Positions 28,583 to 39,100 of a stretch of DNA of 64,000 nt are shown here, one piece after another; within the stretch, counting starts at the first letter, position 1, and each line of letters opens with the position of its first letter. Below the pieces are notes generated by a model, which made no database searches, was not told the DNA's origin, and saw only the letters and a list, made by a program, of their open reading frames with translations. Both the position numbers and the translations under genes were made by a program. Origin of the DNA: Flavobacteriales bacterium (lineage in GTDB: Bacteria > Bacteroidota > Bacteroidia > Flavobacteriales_F > PHOS-HE28); the NCBI GenBank assembly GCA_019638085.1, contig JAHBUL010000011.1, forward strand, positions 87,533 through 151,532, given 5' to 3'.

Positions 28583-29502
28583 AACTGGAACGCTTCATAT
28601 GGACATGTTGCACCTTGCTGCTTGCAGCGGTGACCTTCGGGCAGCATACACCGCTGACCACGCAGTACCTCTTCAATGGCCTGCTGATCAATCCGGCGTA
28701 TGCCGGTAGCCGTGAGGCACTCACGGCCACGCTCAGTTATCGCCACCAATGGGTCGGCTTCGAGGGCGCGCCCACCACACAGATCCTCAGCATCCATTCC
28801 CCGTTGAACGCGAAGAAAATAGCGCTGGGGCTGGTGGTGCATAACGACCGCATCGGCGTGAGCCGCGAGAGCGGCGTGATGAGCAACTACGCCTATCGCA
28901 TGCGCTTGGGTAGCGGCAAGCTGGCCTTGGGTTTGGGTCTGGGCTTGAAGATGATGCAGGCGGATTGGACGGCCGTGCGCACGGTAACACCCGGCGATGT
29001 GGAATTCGCGACGGACAGCCGCAGTGTACTGGAACCCAAGTTCAGCGCGGGTGCCTACTACTCCAATTCCCGCTGGTTCGCCGGGCTTTCGCTGCCGTAC
29101 TTCCTGGGCCAAAGCCGCGACATCGGGAATGACCGCTGGGAAATGACCAAGATCGTGGATCAGTATCAGCCCATGCTCACGGCGGGCTATCTGCTGGAGG
29201 TGGACCGCGATATCAAATTGAAGCCTTCGGTGCTGATCCGGAAAGCGGGTGGTGAAGAGGCCCAGGCCGACCTCAACCTCAACATGATCTGGAAGGGCAT
29301 GTTCTGGCTCGGTGCCAGCTACCGGACGGATGATGCCGTGTGCCTCTCGCTGCAAGTAATGCCGAACAAGCAATTCACCATCGGTTACTCGTACGACATG
29401 GCCACCAGCGCGATCAGTGGGTATCAGCACGGCACGCATGAGGTGATGCTGCAATATGAATTCGGCTTTGCGGTGAAGGCCAAGGACCCCCGCTACTTCT
29501 GA
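28579..29502 (+). CDS. PorP/SprF family T9SS outer-membrane protein
   Basis: 307 residues with a signal peptide (to about 22). The family signature follows it: PLTTQYLFNGLLINPAYAGSREALTATLSYRHQWVGFEGAPTTQ. The rest is a beta barrel ending YEFGFAVKAKDPRYF. PorP/SprF proteins assist attachment or secretion of particular T9SS cargo, as SprF does for SprB in Flavobacterium. Its ATG overlaps the adhesin stop (ATGA at 28579-28582) and its TGA overlaps the next start, so it is translationally coupled to the HYR adhesin, its likely client. Confidence 0.92.
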   Translation: MKLERFIWTCCTLLLAAVTFGQHTPLTTQYLFNGLLINPAYAGSREALTATLSYRHQWVGFEGAPTTQILSIHSPLNAKKIALGLVVHNDRIGVSRESGVMSNYAYRMRLGSGKLALGLGLGLKMMQADWTAVRTVTPGDVEFATDSRSVLEPKFSAGAYYSNSRWFAGLSLPYFLGQSRDIGNDRWEMTKIVDQYQPMLTAGYLLEVDRDIKLKPSVLIRKAGGEEAQADLNLNMIWKGMFWLGASYRTDDAVCLSLQVMPNKQFTIGYSYDMATSAISGYQHGTHEVMLQYEFGFAVKAKDPRYF

Positions 29503-31664
29503 TGCTGGCGCGCTACCTCTTCCTCCTGCTCCTGCTGTCGGCCTTCCCGGCGGCGTCCCAAGTGCTGTACATGGTGGAGCCGTTGGATATCCGCCCTGCC
29601 GGCGAGGACTATGCGCCCACCTTGGTGGACAGCAACCTGGTGATCACCTCCATACGCCAGCGGGCACAGGCCATCGCCTACACCGCTGCCGGTTCGGACC
29701 TGCCCTTGGCAGACATTTACCTGGTCCCGTTGCGCAGCGGGAAACCCGGAACACCGCGCCTGATGGACGGAACGCTGTGCACCCCGTTCAACGATGGGCC
29801 GGCGGCCTTCACGGCCAGTGGCGATACCATCTGCTTCACCCGGAACCTTCCGGTGGGCCGCCGTTCCTCCGATCATTTGGGGCTCTTCTTCGCCGTGAAG
29901 CAGGAAAAGGAATGGTCCGAGGTCACTGCATTCGAGCACAACGGTACAGGCTTCTCCACCATGGCCCCCGCCTTCAGCCGGGATGGCCGTTCGCTCTACT
30001 TCGCATCCGACCGCCCCGGAGGCCATGGCGGCATGGACCTGTATGAAAGCCGAAGAGGACCCGATGGCTGGTCCGCCCCGAAGAATTTGGGGCCGGAGGT
30101 GAACAGCACAGCCAACGAGGCTTTCCCCTCCATCGGCGGGAACGGCGAGCTCTTCTTCTCTTCGGACCGGGCCGGAGGCATGGGGCAGTTGGACATCTAC
30201 ACGTCCCATTTCGAATACGGTGAATACGCGGTACCGGTGGCGCTTCCTGCACCCGTGAACTCCGCAGGGAATGACCTCGGCTACACCACCTATGCCGACG
30301 GCGAGTCCGGCTTCTTCAGTTCCAACCGCGACGGTCGCGACCGCATCCACCGGTTTGCGCGCAAGCCGCAGCCCTTCCACGATTGCGTGCCGCAGGAAAC
30401 GAACAGTTACTGCTTCCATTTCGAGGATGTGGGATCCACCGGGACCGATTCACTACCGCTACGCTACGAATGGGACTTCGGCGATGGGAACACCGCGCGC
30501 GGTCTGTCCACCAACCATTGCTACGGCGACAATGGCATCTATACCGTGAAGCTGAACCTGATCGACACGCTCAGCCAGAGCGTCTACTTCAACCAAGTGA
30601 GCTACGAGCTGGAGGTGCTGGACGAGGAACAGGCCCACATCCATTCGCCTGATAGCATCGGAACGGGTACATCGGTGGTATTCGATACGCAGCATACCAA
30701 CCTTCCCGGCTTCGAACCCGTGGAGACACATTGGGACCTGGGCGACGGGACATTCACAACGGGCGAGCAGGTGGCCCATGTTTTCGCGCAAGCGGGCAGC
30801 TATACCGTACGGCTCGACCTGATCGGCGGACCCGATGGGAAGGGCGGATATGTGAACCACTGCGTCACCCGCACGGTACATGTGATCGATGGGCTGATCG
30901 CGACACCTGGATACATCAATGCATCCGCCGGCGGCAATGGTGGCGGGCGCGCATTCACCTACAGCGAACTGCCGTTCGACAATGCCCACCTCGGAGCGCA
31001 GGGTGCGCAGGACGTCACCTACACCGTGCAACTGCTGGCCTCCAAGGATCGCTTGGGGCTGAACGACGCGCGCTTCATTCCGGTGCGCCCGTACTACTCC
31101 ATCACCGAACGCTTCCTGCCCTCGGTGCGCGAATACACCTACTCCATCGGCACGGGTACCACACCGCTGTCCGTGTACAATGCGTATCAACTGGCGCGCC
31201 GTTCCGGCTTTACGGAAAGCGTGGTGAAGGGCTTGGAAGTGGAAAAGGACCTGGAACTCATACAGGCGGAAAGCTTGCCGGTGGAAGCCTTGAACAAAGG
31301 GTTCCTGAAGTTCTCCACCGTCCGGTTCCGCACCGGCGAGAGCAATTTCGACCCCAGCTTCAACGCCACGCTGGACCGCGTGTTGGCCATCCTGCAGAAG
31401 TACACGGAGGTGGAACTGGTTATAGAGGCCCATACGGACGCCATTGGTGAGGACATGGCCAATTTGGCCCTTTCGCAGGCCCGCGCACAGAAGATCACGG
31501 ACTACTTCATCACACACGGGATCACCACGGACCGCTTGGTGCCCATCGGCTATGGCGAGGAACACCCCGTGGCGGACAACAACACCGAAGCCGGACGTGC
31601 GCGGAACCGCCGGGTGGAATTCCACATTTCCGTACGCGATCACTCAACCCCTCCCACACCATGA
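29502..31664 (+). CDS. OmpA-family lipoprotein-like protein with PD40 and PKD domains
   Basis: 720 residues with a signal peptide to about 20. Residues about 40-270 show PD40/WD40-like blades (APAFSRDGRSLYFASDRPGGHGGMDLY, FPSIGGNGELFFSSDRAGGMGQLDIY). Two PKD domains follow (YEWDFGDGNTARG at about 330, HWDLGDGTFTTGE at about 410). The C-terminal OmpA domain (about 600-710; VRFRTGESNFDPS, VIEAHTDAIGEDMANLALSQARAQ) would bind peptidoglycan. The architecture matches PorE-like proteins that tie the T9SS to the cell wall, with two PKD domains added. Its ATG overlaps the PorP/SprF stop by one base, and the next gene overlaps by 4 bp. Confidence 0.87.
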   Translation: MLARYLFLLLLLSAFPAASQVLYMVEPLDIRPAGEDYAPTLVDSNLVITSIRQRAQAIAYTAAGSDLPLADIYLVPLRSGKPGTPRLMDGTLCTPFNDGPAAFTASGDTICFTRNLPVGRRSSDHLGLFFAVKQEKEWSEVTAFEHNGTGFSTMAPAFSRDGRSLYFASDRPGGHGGMDLYESRRGPDGWSAPKNLGPEVNSTANEAFPSIGGNGELFFSSDRAGGMGQLDIYTSHFEYGEYAVPVALPAPVNSAGNDLGYTTYADGESGFFSSNRDGRDRIHRFARKPQPFHDCVPQETNSYCFHFEDVGSTGTDSLPLRYEWDFGDGNTARGLSTNHCYGDNGIYTVKLNLIDTLSQSVYFNQVSYELEVLDEEQAHIHSPDSIGTGTSVVFDTQHTNLPGFEPVETHWDLGDGTFTTGEQVAHVFAQAGSYTVRLDLIGGPDGKGGYVNHCVTRTVHVIDGLIATPGYINASAGGNGGGRAFTYSELPFDNAHLGAQGAQDVTYTVQLLASKDRLGLNDARFIPVRPYYSITERFLPSVREYTYSIGTGTTPLSVYNAYQLARRSGFTESVVKGLEVEKDLELIQAESLPVEALNKGFLKFSTVRFRTGESNFDPSFNATLDRVLAILQKYTEVELVIEAHTDAIGEDMANLALSQARAQKITDYFITHGITTDRLVPIGYGEEHPVADNNTEAGRARNRRVEFHISVRDHSTPPTP

Positions 31665-32629
31665 TACGACGCCTGATCCTCCTGGCCGTCATGGCACTTT
31701 CAGCCTGGCTATGCCGTGCACAGCCCGTACCGGCCAGTGATGAGAACATTCCTTGGCTGGTCACCTTCGGCGCCCGGAGCCAGACCTCCTGGGGTGACGA
31801 TGACTTCTGCCAGACCTTCTTCTTCGTGGTGCCCAAGAGCACGGTCGTGCCGATCTACATCCGCGTGTTCGATCCCGATTGCTCGGGTGCCATTGATGAA
31901 GCCAAGGGCGAATTCAACACCGTCACCAATTTCTCCGTGTATGGCGGCAAGGGTTGCATCTCCGATCCGGACGCGCGCGAAACCGATCCCGTAGGCAACT
32001 ACCGAAGCGGCAATCTGCTCGCCACGCGTGACTTCGGTGCGGACAGCCAGTACGACCAGAAGTGGTACACCTTCGGCCCCTTCGACCCGAACTCCGGGGA
32101 GGACATGCCCGAATACAGCGGCCGAGTCTTCAAAGTGATCGCCCAAGGGAAAAGCGGTGACGATGGCAATTTGTACCGCTACTTCATGAGTTCCAGGCCG
32201 GATGCCAACGAAGCGATCGAGGGGGGGAATGCGTTCACCTTCGAATACAGCTTCCGGCTGCACGACGATCCGAAAGAAGTGTCGCACATCTACCCTTATG
32301 TGGATGAGCGCGTGATCAGCGTAAAGCAGAGCAACTTCGATTGGGATGGCGATGGCTCGGTCCGTCTGGTCTCGGTAGCGAAGAAGGGTGATGCCGTGAC
32401 CACCAGCGGGGACGACCAATGGGTGAGCAGCGTGCATCCGATCGTGAAACAGGAGCTGAACACCTCGTTGGACATCCGCTTCATCAAGCGGTCCGACGGG
32501 GCGGTGCGGAACAACAACGTGGTCTTCTACATCCGTAACCAATACGGTGCCTTGCTTCCCTTCTTCACCGTGCCCATTGGTGGCGTGCCGCAATACAAAC
32601 CCACCATCGCGGTCACCAAGATCAAATGA
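31661..32629 (+). CDS. Secreted protein of unknown function in T9SS operon
   Basis: 322 residues with a signal peptide ending CRAQ at about 21. The mature protein is soluble, acidic and rich in aromatic and Asp residues (FGARSQTSWGDDDFCQTFFFVVPKS, FDPDCSGAIDEAKGEF, NFDWDGDGSVRLV); the last resembles a calcium-binding DxDGDG-like loop. I do not recognise a Pfam family. Start and stop codons overlap both neighbours (ATGA at 31661 and 32626), so it is an integral member of the operon. A surface or periplasmic role with the adhesin export complex is likely. Confidence 0.78.
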   Translation: MIRRLILLAVMALSAWLCRAQPVPASDENIPWLVTFGARSQTSWGDDDFCQTFFFVVPKSTVVPIYIRVFDPDCSGAIDEAKGEFNTVTNFSVYGGKGCISDPDARETDPVGNYRSGNLLATRDFGADSQYDQKWYTFGPFDPNSGEDMPEYSGRVFKVIAQGKSGDDGNLYRYFMSSRPDANEAIEGGNAFTFEYSFRLHDDPKEVSHIYPYVDERVISVKQSNFDWDGDGSVRLVSVAKKGDAVTTSGDDQWVSSVHPIVKQELNTSLDIRFIKRSDGAVRNNNVVFYIRNQYGALLPFFTVPIGGVPQYKPTIAVTKIK

Positions 32630-35600
32630 GGTCGCCCCTTCCTCGGATCATCCTTACGGCATGCACGGCGGCCCTTGTGGGGCTTGCGGTAGGCCAGACC
32701 TATAAACTGAAGTCCGTAGGGCCTGCGGAAGGCTTGACCAACCCTTTCGTACACGCATTGGCCCAGGATGCCACGGGGCGCCTATGGATCGGCACGGGCG
32801 ATGGTGCCGGCCGCTACGATGGGCAGCGCGTCACCATGTTCACCACGGCGGACAGCTTGGCGGAGAACTTCGTATCCACCATTCATCCCGGGGCTGATGG
32901 CAAGATCTGGTTCGGCCATAGCGAAGGTGGGATCTCGATCTACGAGAACGGCGTATTCCGCAAGGTCCGAACGGAGGAACACAGCAACAGTAGCATCAAT
33001 GCGATCGTGGATGATGGCCAAGGCGGCATCTGGGCGGTGGCGCAGAACAAAGGCATCCTGCACGTGGATGCCCATGATGAATGCCGCGTAGTGGTCGCCA
33101 AGACCCACATCCAGTGGTACAGCCTGTTGGTCCTGAACGCCAACAGCTTGCTGGCCGGCACCAGCGATGGCCTGCATCTGCTTCAACGTGAAAAGAGCGG
33201 TTCATTCTCCATCTCCCCCGTCCTGAGCGAGGTGACCACCGCTCCCGTACACAGCCTGCTCATGGAGCAGAACGGCGAGCGCATCCACGCCGGTACCGAA
33301 GGTGCGGGTGTAATGACCTTCGGGTTAAAGGACGGGCGGATAAGCAACGTGGCCCAGCTCGGCACCGCTGCGGGCCTGGGTGAACTGCGCATCCGCGACA
33401 TGCAGATCGGAACCTATGGCCAGCTCATCCTGGGCACTTTCGGCAATGGCGCCTACGAGATCGAGCTGCAGGGTGACAGCATCACCGCACTGCTGCACTA
33501 CAGCCAGGAGAACGGCTTGGGCACCGACAACGTGAGCGTGGTGCTGCCCGATAGCGAGAACAACCTGTGGTTCGGGCGCTTCGGCATGGGCTTGGCGAGG
33601 CTGCTGGACCGTGCCGTGGTGTACTACGCCGCGGACGGCGCTGCTGCACAGGATGTGCGGGCGATCACCTTCAGCGGAAACGACATCTGGTTCTCCATTA
33701 CCGGCAAGATCCTGCATGCCAACAGCAACGACATGCGCCACATGGACACCTTGGGCGTGGCGAACGGCCTGCCGGATACGGAGATCAGTGCGCTGGCCAC
33801 CGATACAAGTGGGCGCATCCTGGCAGGCACCGCGAACAACGGCCTCTACAGGCAGGATGGCAACGGGCGATTCATGCCCGTGGCCATCGGGAACGACCTG
33901 ATGAGCCGGAAGATCCACGCCATCGTGGTGAAAGGGGATGAGATCTGGGTGGGCACCAGCTATGGCGTGTACCTGCTCAGCCCGCGTGGCAACCGCCACC
34001 TCACCACCGCGAACGGGCTGCTGCATAACGAGGTGAATGCACTTTACCTGGAAGCGAACGGCCACATCTGGGCAGCGTGCAACAACGGTGGCGTCAGCGT
34101 GATCAGCGGCGACGATGTGAAGAGCTTCACGCTTACCGAGCAGGGCAATTCGGTCCACGTTACGGGCATCACCCAGGATAGCTTGGGTACCCTATGGTTC
34201 AGCACGAACGGCAATGGGGTCCGCTACATCAAAGGAGGTGTGGTGCTGGGCGTGAGCAAAGCGGATGGTCTGCATTCCGACTACGTCCAAGCCATCGCCT
34301 CGGACGGACATGGAGGTATTTGGGCCGCCCATCGCGGGGGAGCCAGCCGCGTGGGTCGCGACGACCATAAAGTAATGGCCTTCGCCGACCAGTTCGGGAT
34401 CGAACCGGACCGGCGGATGAACGCCATTGCCAAAGGCCCGTACGGCCACATGTGGTTCGCTACGGACAAGGGGCTGTTGCGGTATACCTCCATGAAGGAT
34501 GTACACAGCGTGCGTACCCCTACGGCCATTATCACGGGCGTGAAGGTCTCCGGACGGGACATGCCGCCCGACCGGTCCATCGACCTTCCGCCGGACATCT
34601 ATCGCATTCAGTTCGACTTTCTCGGGATCAGCTTGGCCAACCCCGATGGGGTGCGCTACCGCTACAAGCTGGAAGGGTACGACCTGGATTGGACCGAGAC
34701 CACCTTGGGCTCGGCCCACTACATGCGCATCAGCGAAGGGAACTACACGCTGCAGGTACAAGCGGCCATGATCGGTGGTGATTTCACCGGCAACACGGCG
34801 CGGTTGGCGATCACCGTTCAAACGCCAGTGTGGAAGCGCCATTGGTTCATCGCGCTATGCGTCATCGCTTTGCTCGCTGCGATCTCCGGCTTCATCCGCT
34901 TGCGCGAGCGCAGGCAACGCAAGAACCGCGAACTCCTCAAGAAAAGCTTGAAGGAGCGGACCAAGGAGCTGCAGGCCAAGTCCGACGAACTCGAGGAGAA
35001 GAACAAGGACATCACCGACAGCATCACCTATGCACGCCGCATCCAGCAGGCCATCCTTCCGCAGGAGGACATCCTCGCCGAGCACTTTCCCAACTCCTTC
35101 ATCTTCTATCGCCCACGGGATATCGTGAGCGGCGACTTCTACTGGTTCCGCCGCTTCGGCACCAAGTTCATCCTGGCCTGTGCGGACTGTACCGGCCACG
35201 GCGTGCCCGGCGCGTTCATGAGCATGATCGGCAGCATGCTCCTGCGGGAAGTAAGTGCGGAAAAAGAGGTGAACTCACCCGATGTGCTGCTCACCAACCT
35301 GGACAATGAATTGCGCGCAGTGCTCCGGTATCAGGGAGAGAACCAATACAACCATGACGGCATGGACATCAGCCTGTGCGAGATCGATATGGAGACAAGG
35401 CTGCTGCGGTCCTCCGCCGCCATGCACGACCTGTTGATCCTGCGCAATGGCAAGCTGCTACGCGAGCGCGGCACCCGGCGTTCCATCGGCGGGGTGATGG
35501 AGGAAGGTGTTGAGCAGCACTTCAACAGGTTCGAGATCCCGTTGGAACCGGGCGACCGGATCTTCCTCTTCACCGATGGCATGCCGGACCAATTCGGAGG

Positions 35601-35766
35601 CGCGAAGGGAAAGAAGTTGAAGATCTCCGGCCTCACCGAATGGATCGAGGAGACCGCACCCCTACCAATGGATGAACAGGCCAGTTTGCTGCGTTTCCGC
35701 TTCGAGGAATGGATCGGCGAGCAGGCCCAAGTGGATGATGTGCTCCTGATCGGCATTGAAGTTTAG
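32626..35766 (+). CDS. Propeller-sensor SpoIIE-type protein phosphatase
   Basis: 1046 residues. A signal peptide (to about 23) is followed by about fourteen short two-component-regulator propeller repeats (DATGRLWIGTGDGAGRYDG, PDSENNLWFGRFGMGLARL), then a Y_Y_Y domain (about 650-725; RYRYKLEGYDLDWTET), one membrane helix (about 739-760), a Lys/Glu-rich coiled coil (765-800) and a cytoplasmic PP2C/SpoIIE phosphatase (about 800-1046; IVSGDFYWF, ADCTGHGVPGAFMSMIG, LFTDGMPDQFGG, with metal-binding Asp residues present). It should sense a periplasmic signal and dephosphorylate a cytoplasmic partner. Its start overlaps the preceding gene (ATGA), so it is the last gene of the adhesin operon. No anti-sigma or STAS partner is adjacent. 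Confidence 0.9.
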   Translation: MRSPLPRIILTACTAALVGLAVGQTYKLKSVGPAEGLTNPFVHALAQDATGRLWIGTGDGAGRYDGQRVTMFTTADSLAENFVSTIHPGADGKIWFGHSEGGISIYENGVFRKVRTEEHSNSSINAIVDDGQGGIWAVAQNKGILHVDAHDECRVVVAKTHIQWYSLLVLNANSLLAGTSDGLHLLQREKSGSFSISPVLSEVTTAPVHSLLMEQNGERIHAGTEGAGVMTFGLKDGRISNVAQLGTAAGLGELRIRDMQIGTYGQLILGTFGNGAYEIELQGDSITALLHYSQENGLGTDNVSVVLPDSENNLWFGRFGMGLARLLDRAVVYYAADGAAAQDVRAITFSGNDIWFSITGKILHANSNDMRHMDTLGVANGLPDTEISALATDTSGRILAGTANNGLYRQDGNGRFMPVAIGNDLMSRKIHAIVVKGDEIWVGTSYGVYLLSPRGNRHLTTANGLLHNEVNALYLEANGHIWAACNNGGVSVISGDDVKSFTLTEQGNSVHVTGITQDSLGTLWFSTNGNGVRYIKGGVVLGVSKADGLHSDYVQAIASDGHGGIWAAHRGGASRVGRDDHKVMAFADQFGIEPDRRMNAIAKGPYGHMWFATDKGLLRYTSMKDVHSVRTPTAIITGVKVSGRDMPPDRSIDLPPDIYRIQFDFLGISLANPDGVRYRYKLEGYDLDWTETTLGSAHYMRISEGNYTLQVQAAMIGGDFTGNTARLAITVQTPVWKRHWFIALCVIALLAAISGFIRLRERRQRKNRELLKKSLKERTKELQAKSDELEEKNKDITDSITYARRIQQAILPQEDILAEHFPNSFIFYRPRDIVSGDFYWFRRFGTKFILACADCTGHGVPGAFMSMIGSMLLREVSAEKEVNSPDVLLTNLDNELRAVLRYQGENQYNHDGMDISLCEIDMETRLLRSSAAMHDLLILRNGKLLRERGTRRSIGGVMEEGVEQHFNRFEIPLEPGDRIFLFTDGMPDQFGGAKGKKLKISGLTEWIEETAPLPMDEQASLLRFRFEEWIGEQAQVDDVLLIGIEV

Positions 35767-35834
35767 GGTTCCTGCGGAAAGGGCTTTTGGGTGGAGCTGT
35801 GCGCCTGGCGGCGCACAGGACTTCTGAAAGGGGA

Positions 35835-36043
35835 ACCACGGATGTACACGGACCGATACGTATCGGGCCCACACGGATAAATGCCGTTCTGCGGCCAATT
35901 CCTATTGGATCGACTTACCCCGCTTTCAAGTTCGGTGGCTTGGACCAAGCGAAGTGGAAAGAATGGCTGCGACCCCTCCGTTTCTCTGACAAGCTCCGGT
36001 ATCCGTGTGCATCCGTGTCCATCCGTGGTCCCATACATATCGG
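35835..36043. repeat. Inverted repeat of ACCACGGATG/ACACGGA type
   Basis: The left part (35835-35880) reads ACCACGGATGTACACGGACC followed by a perfect 14-bp palindrome CCGATACGTATCGG (35853-35866). The right part (about 35999-36043) carries the complement in expanded form: TCCGTGTGCATCCGTGTCC, ATCCGTGGT, then ATATCGG. It fills the spacer between the two T9SS operons. ACCACGGATG-type spacers occur in many environmental bacterial genomes; the function is unknown. Confidence 0.7.
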
Positions 36044-36057
36044 ACCAGCAACTAAAG

Positions 36058-36081
36058 CTTGTCCGCCCGCAGGGCGACAAG
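36058..36081. repeat. GC-rich hairpin before second T9SS operon
   Basis: CTTGTC-CGCCC and GGGCG-ACAAG pair around GCA with one unpaired base. It lies 66 bp before the adhesin start at 36147 and could be a dispersed palindrome or attenuator. Confidence 0.4.
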
Positions 36082-36122
36082 CCCGCCCGGCAAGGGCCTT
36101 TCCACCATGTGACAACGCTTGG

Positions 36123-36130
36123 TTACTTTG
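36123..36130 (+). promoter_or_regulatory. Possible Bacteroidota -7 element
   Basis: TTACTTTG, one mismatch from the Bacteroidota -7 consensus TAnnTTTG, ends 16 bp before the ATG at 36147. No convincing -33 TTG element was found, so support is weak. Confidence 0.25.
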
Positions 36131-36146
36131 GGGCGTCTCATTACCG

Positions 36147-39100
36147 ATGCGTCCCTCCCGCCTTTTGCTTTTGCTTGCCCTGCTGCCGTGCCTTGAGCTG
36201 GCCGCACAACCTGCGCTGCGCTTCATTGAGAACCGAGGGCAATGGCCCGCCGAGGTGGCCTTCCGTGCGGAGGCGCCCGATGCCATGCTCTGGATCGAAC
36301 CGGGGGCCATTCTGATCGATCGCTTTGATGCAGCGGCCATCGCGAAGCACCATGCGGGGCATGGGGACACCTATGATCCCAATGCCTCACGCACCATCCG
36401 GCACCATGCGCTTCGCCTGCGTTTCCGCGATGCTTCAGGCCCTGCGCGCAGCGAAGGCATCGGCGTGCAACAGGACAGCTACAATTACTTCCTCGGGAAG
36501 GATGAAAGCCGCTGGGCATCCAATGCCCATGCCTTCTCCGCCGTGGTGCAGCACGACCTCTACCCCGGTATCGACCTGCGTCTCCGGCGTGGCGGCGAAG
36601 TGTTGAAGTACGACCTGGTGGTGGCACCGGGTGCCGATCCGGCGCAGGCGCGCTTCACCTACGATGGCGCGGAAAGCGTGGCTTTGAAGGATGGGAAGCT
36701 CATCATCGGCACCTCCTTGGGCGATCTGATCGATGAGCTGCCCCTCGCCTACCAGCTGAAGGATGGCCAACAGCAGCGGGTGGATTGCCGCTATGCGCTG
36801 AAGGCTGGCATCGTCTCCTTCGTCGTGGGCGCCTACGATCCGCAGCTGGAGCTGGTGATCGATCCCACCATCGCCTTCAGCAGCTATTCCGGTTCCACCT
36901 CGGATAATTTCGGCTACTCCGCCACCTTCGACGACCAAGGCTTTCTCTACTCCGGCAGCAGCGCCTTCGGACAGGGCTACCCCACCACCGTGGGCGCTTA
37001 TGATGTGACGTGGAACGGCGGCGTGGGCAGCCAGAACCCCGGCACGGACATCGCCCTCAGCAAGTGGGACACCACCGGCTCCTTCCTTATCTGGAGCACC
37101 TTCCTCGGTGGCAGCGGCGACGACCTCCCCCACAGCTTGATCGTGAACCCTGCCGGGGAACTGGTGGTGCTCGGCACCACGGGCTCCCCGAACTTCCCCA
37201 CGACCGCAGGCGCTTTCCAACCTGCGTTCGCCGGCGGCACCCCCTTCACGCCGCAGGGCATCGGTACCAACTACCCCTTGGGAACGGACATGATCATCTC
37301 CCGGCTGAGCGCGGATGGCGCCCAGCTGCTCGGCAGCACCTACATCGGCGGATCCGCCAACGACGGCATCAACAACGCGGTGGCCCTGCACTTCAACTAT
37401 GCGGATGACATGCGCGGCGAAGTGGAGCTAACGCCCGGCGGGAACATCCTGGTGGCCAGTTGCACCCAGAGCACCGACTTCCCCACCACACCCGGTGCCT
37501 TTCGCACCTTCTTCACCGGCGGCAGCCACGATGCCGTCCTCTTCGAGCTGGATCCCGCCCTCACCACCATGGTCTGGGGCACCTACTTCGGTGGCTCGCA
37601 GGTGGATGCCGCGTACTCCGTGGAGCAGGACAGCAACGGCAACATCTTCATCGCCGGTGGCACCACCTCCATCAACCTGCCGGTGACGCCCGGTACGGTC
37701 TCCACCACCAACAACGGCGGGCAGGCCGATGCCTTCGTGGCCGCCTTCAGTCCCAACGGCAGCACGCTGCTCGCCTCCACCTACTATGGCAGCACCGGCT
37801 ACGACCAGTTCTACTTCGTGGGGATCGATGGCGATGACGACATCTACCTCTTCGGCCAGACCAATGCCCCGGCGGGCGACCTGATCAGCGGTGCCAGCTA
37901 CTTCGTCTCCACCGGCGGCCAGCTCCTGGCGAAGCTCTCCAACGACCTCACCACCACGCTCTGGAGCTCGCGCTTCGGCGCGCTTTCCGGCCCCGGTGTC
38001 GGGGTGCCGAACATCTCGCCCACGGCCTTCCTGGTGGACTATTGCGACAAGATCTACATCAGCGGCTGGGGCAGCGCCGTGTTGGGCACCCTCACCACCA
38101 ACGGCCTGCCCGTTACCCCCGATGCCTTCCAGACCACTACCGACGGCAACGACTTCTACCTCGCCGTGTTCGACATCAACATGACGGGCCTCTCCTACGC
38201 CACCTACTTCGGCGGCAGCCAGAGCTTCGAGCACGTGGACGGCGGCACCAGCCGCTTCGACCGGCGCGGACGGGTCTACGGCGCGGTGTGCGCCGGCTGC
38301 GGAAGCCACGATGATTTCCCCACCACCCCCAATGCCCTCAGCAGCACCAACAACTCCTTCAACTGCAACCTCGGCGTGTTCAAGTTCGATTTTGAAGCAC
38401 CGCTGGTGATCGCCGATCCCGGTGCGCCCGCGCCGCTATGCGCGGGTGGAGCGTTCCAGTTCACCAACCAGAGCAACCTGGGGGCCACGTGGATCTGGAC
38501 CTTCGGCGATGGGAACGGTTCCACCGCCCAAGCGCCCACGCACACATATGCCGCGCCCGGCACCTACATCGTCACGCTCACGGCGATCAATCCCAATGCC
38601 TGCAACGGCCAGGATTCCGCGAGCATCCAGGTGACCGTGCTTCCGGCCGCGCCGCTGCTCCAGCCGCTGGACCCCATCGTTATCTGCGGCACCACGCCCA
38701 GCCTGCTGCTGGTGGGTGATGCACTAGGTACCGCCAGCCAATGGATCTGGTCCACCGGTCCGCTTTTTGGCGATACGCTGAACGCGTCCTTGAGCGACAG
38801 CACGGCCACCTTGGCCCCGGTGACCCCGGGAACGTTCTACGTGCAGGCCTCCAACCCCGGTGGTTGCGCCGCCACCGGGCAGGTCACCGTGAGCAGTTCC
38901 TTGGCCCAGGCGGCCATCTCGCCTAACGTCTCCATCTGTTCGGATGATACCACCTCCATCACCCTCAGCGGCATCGATGCCGGTTCCACCATTGTATGGT
39001 CACCGGCCGCGTTCGTGCTGAGCGGGCAAGGCACGGCACAGGTGGAGGTGAGCCCGCCCGTGCCCACCTGGTTCGTGGCCTCCGTTACCAGCCCCACGGG

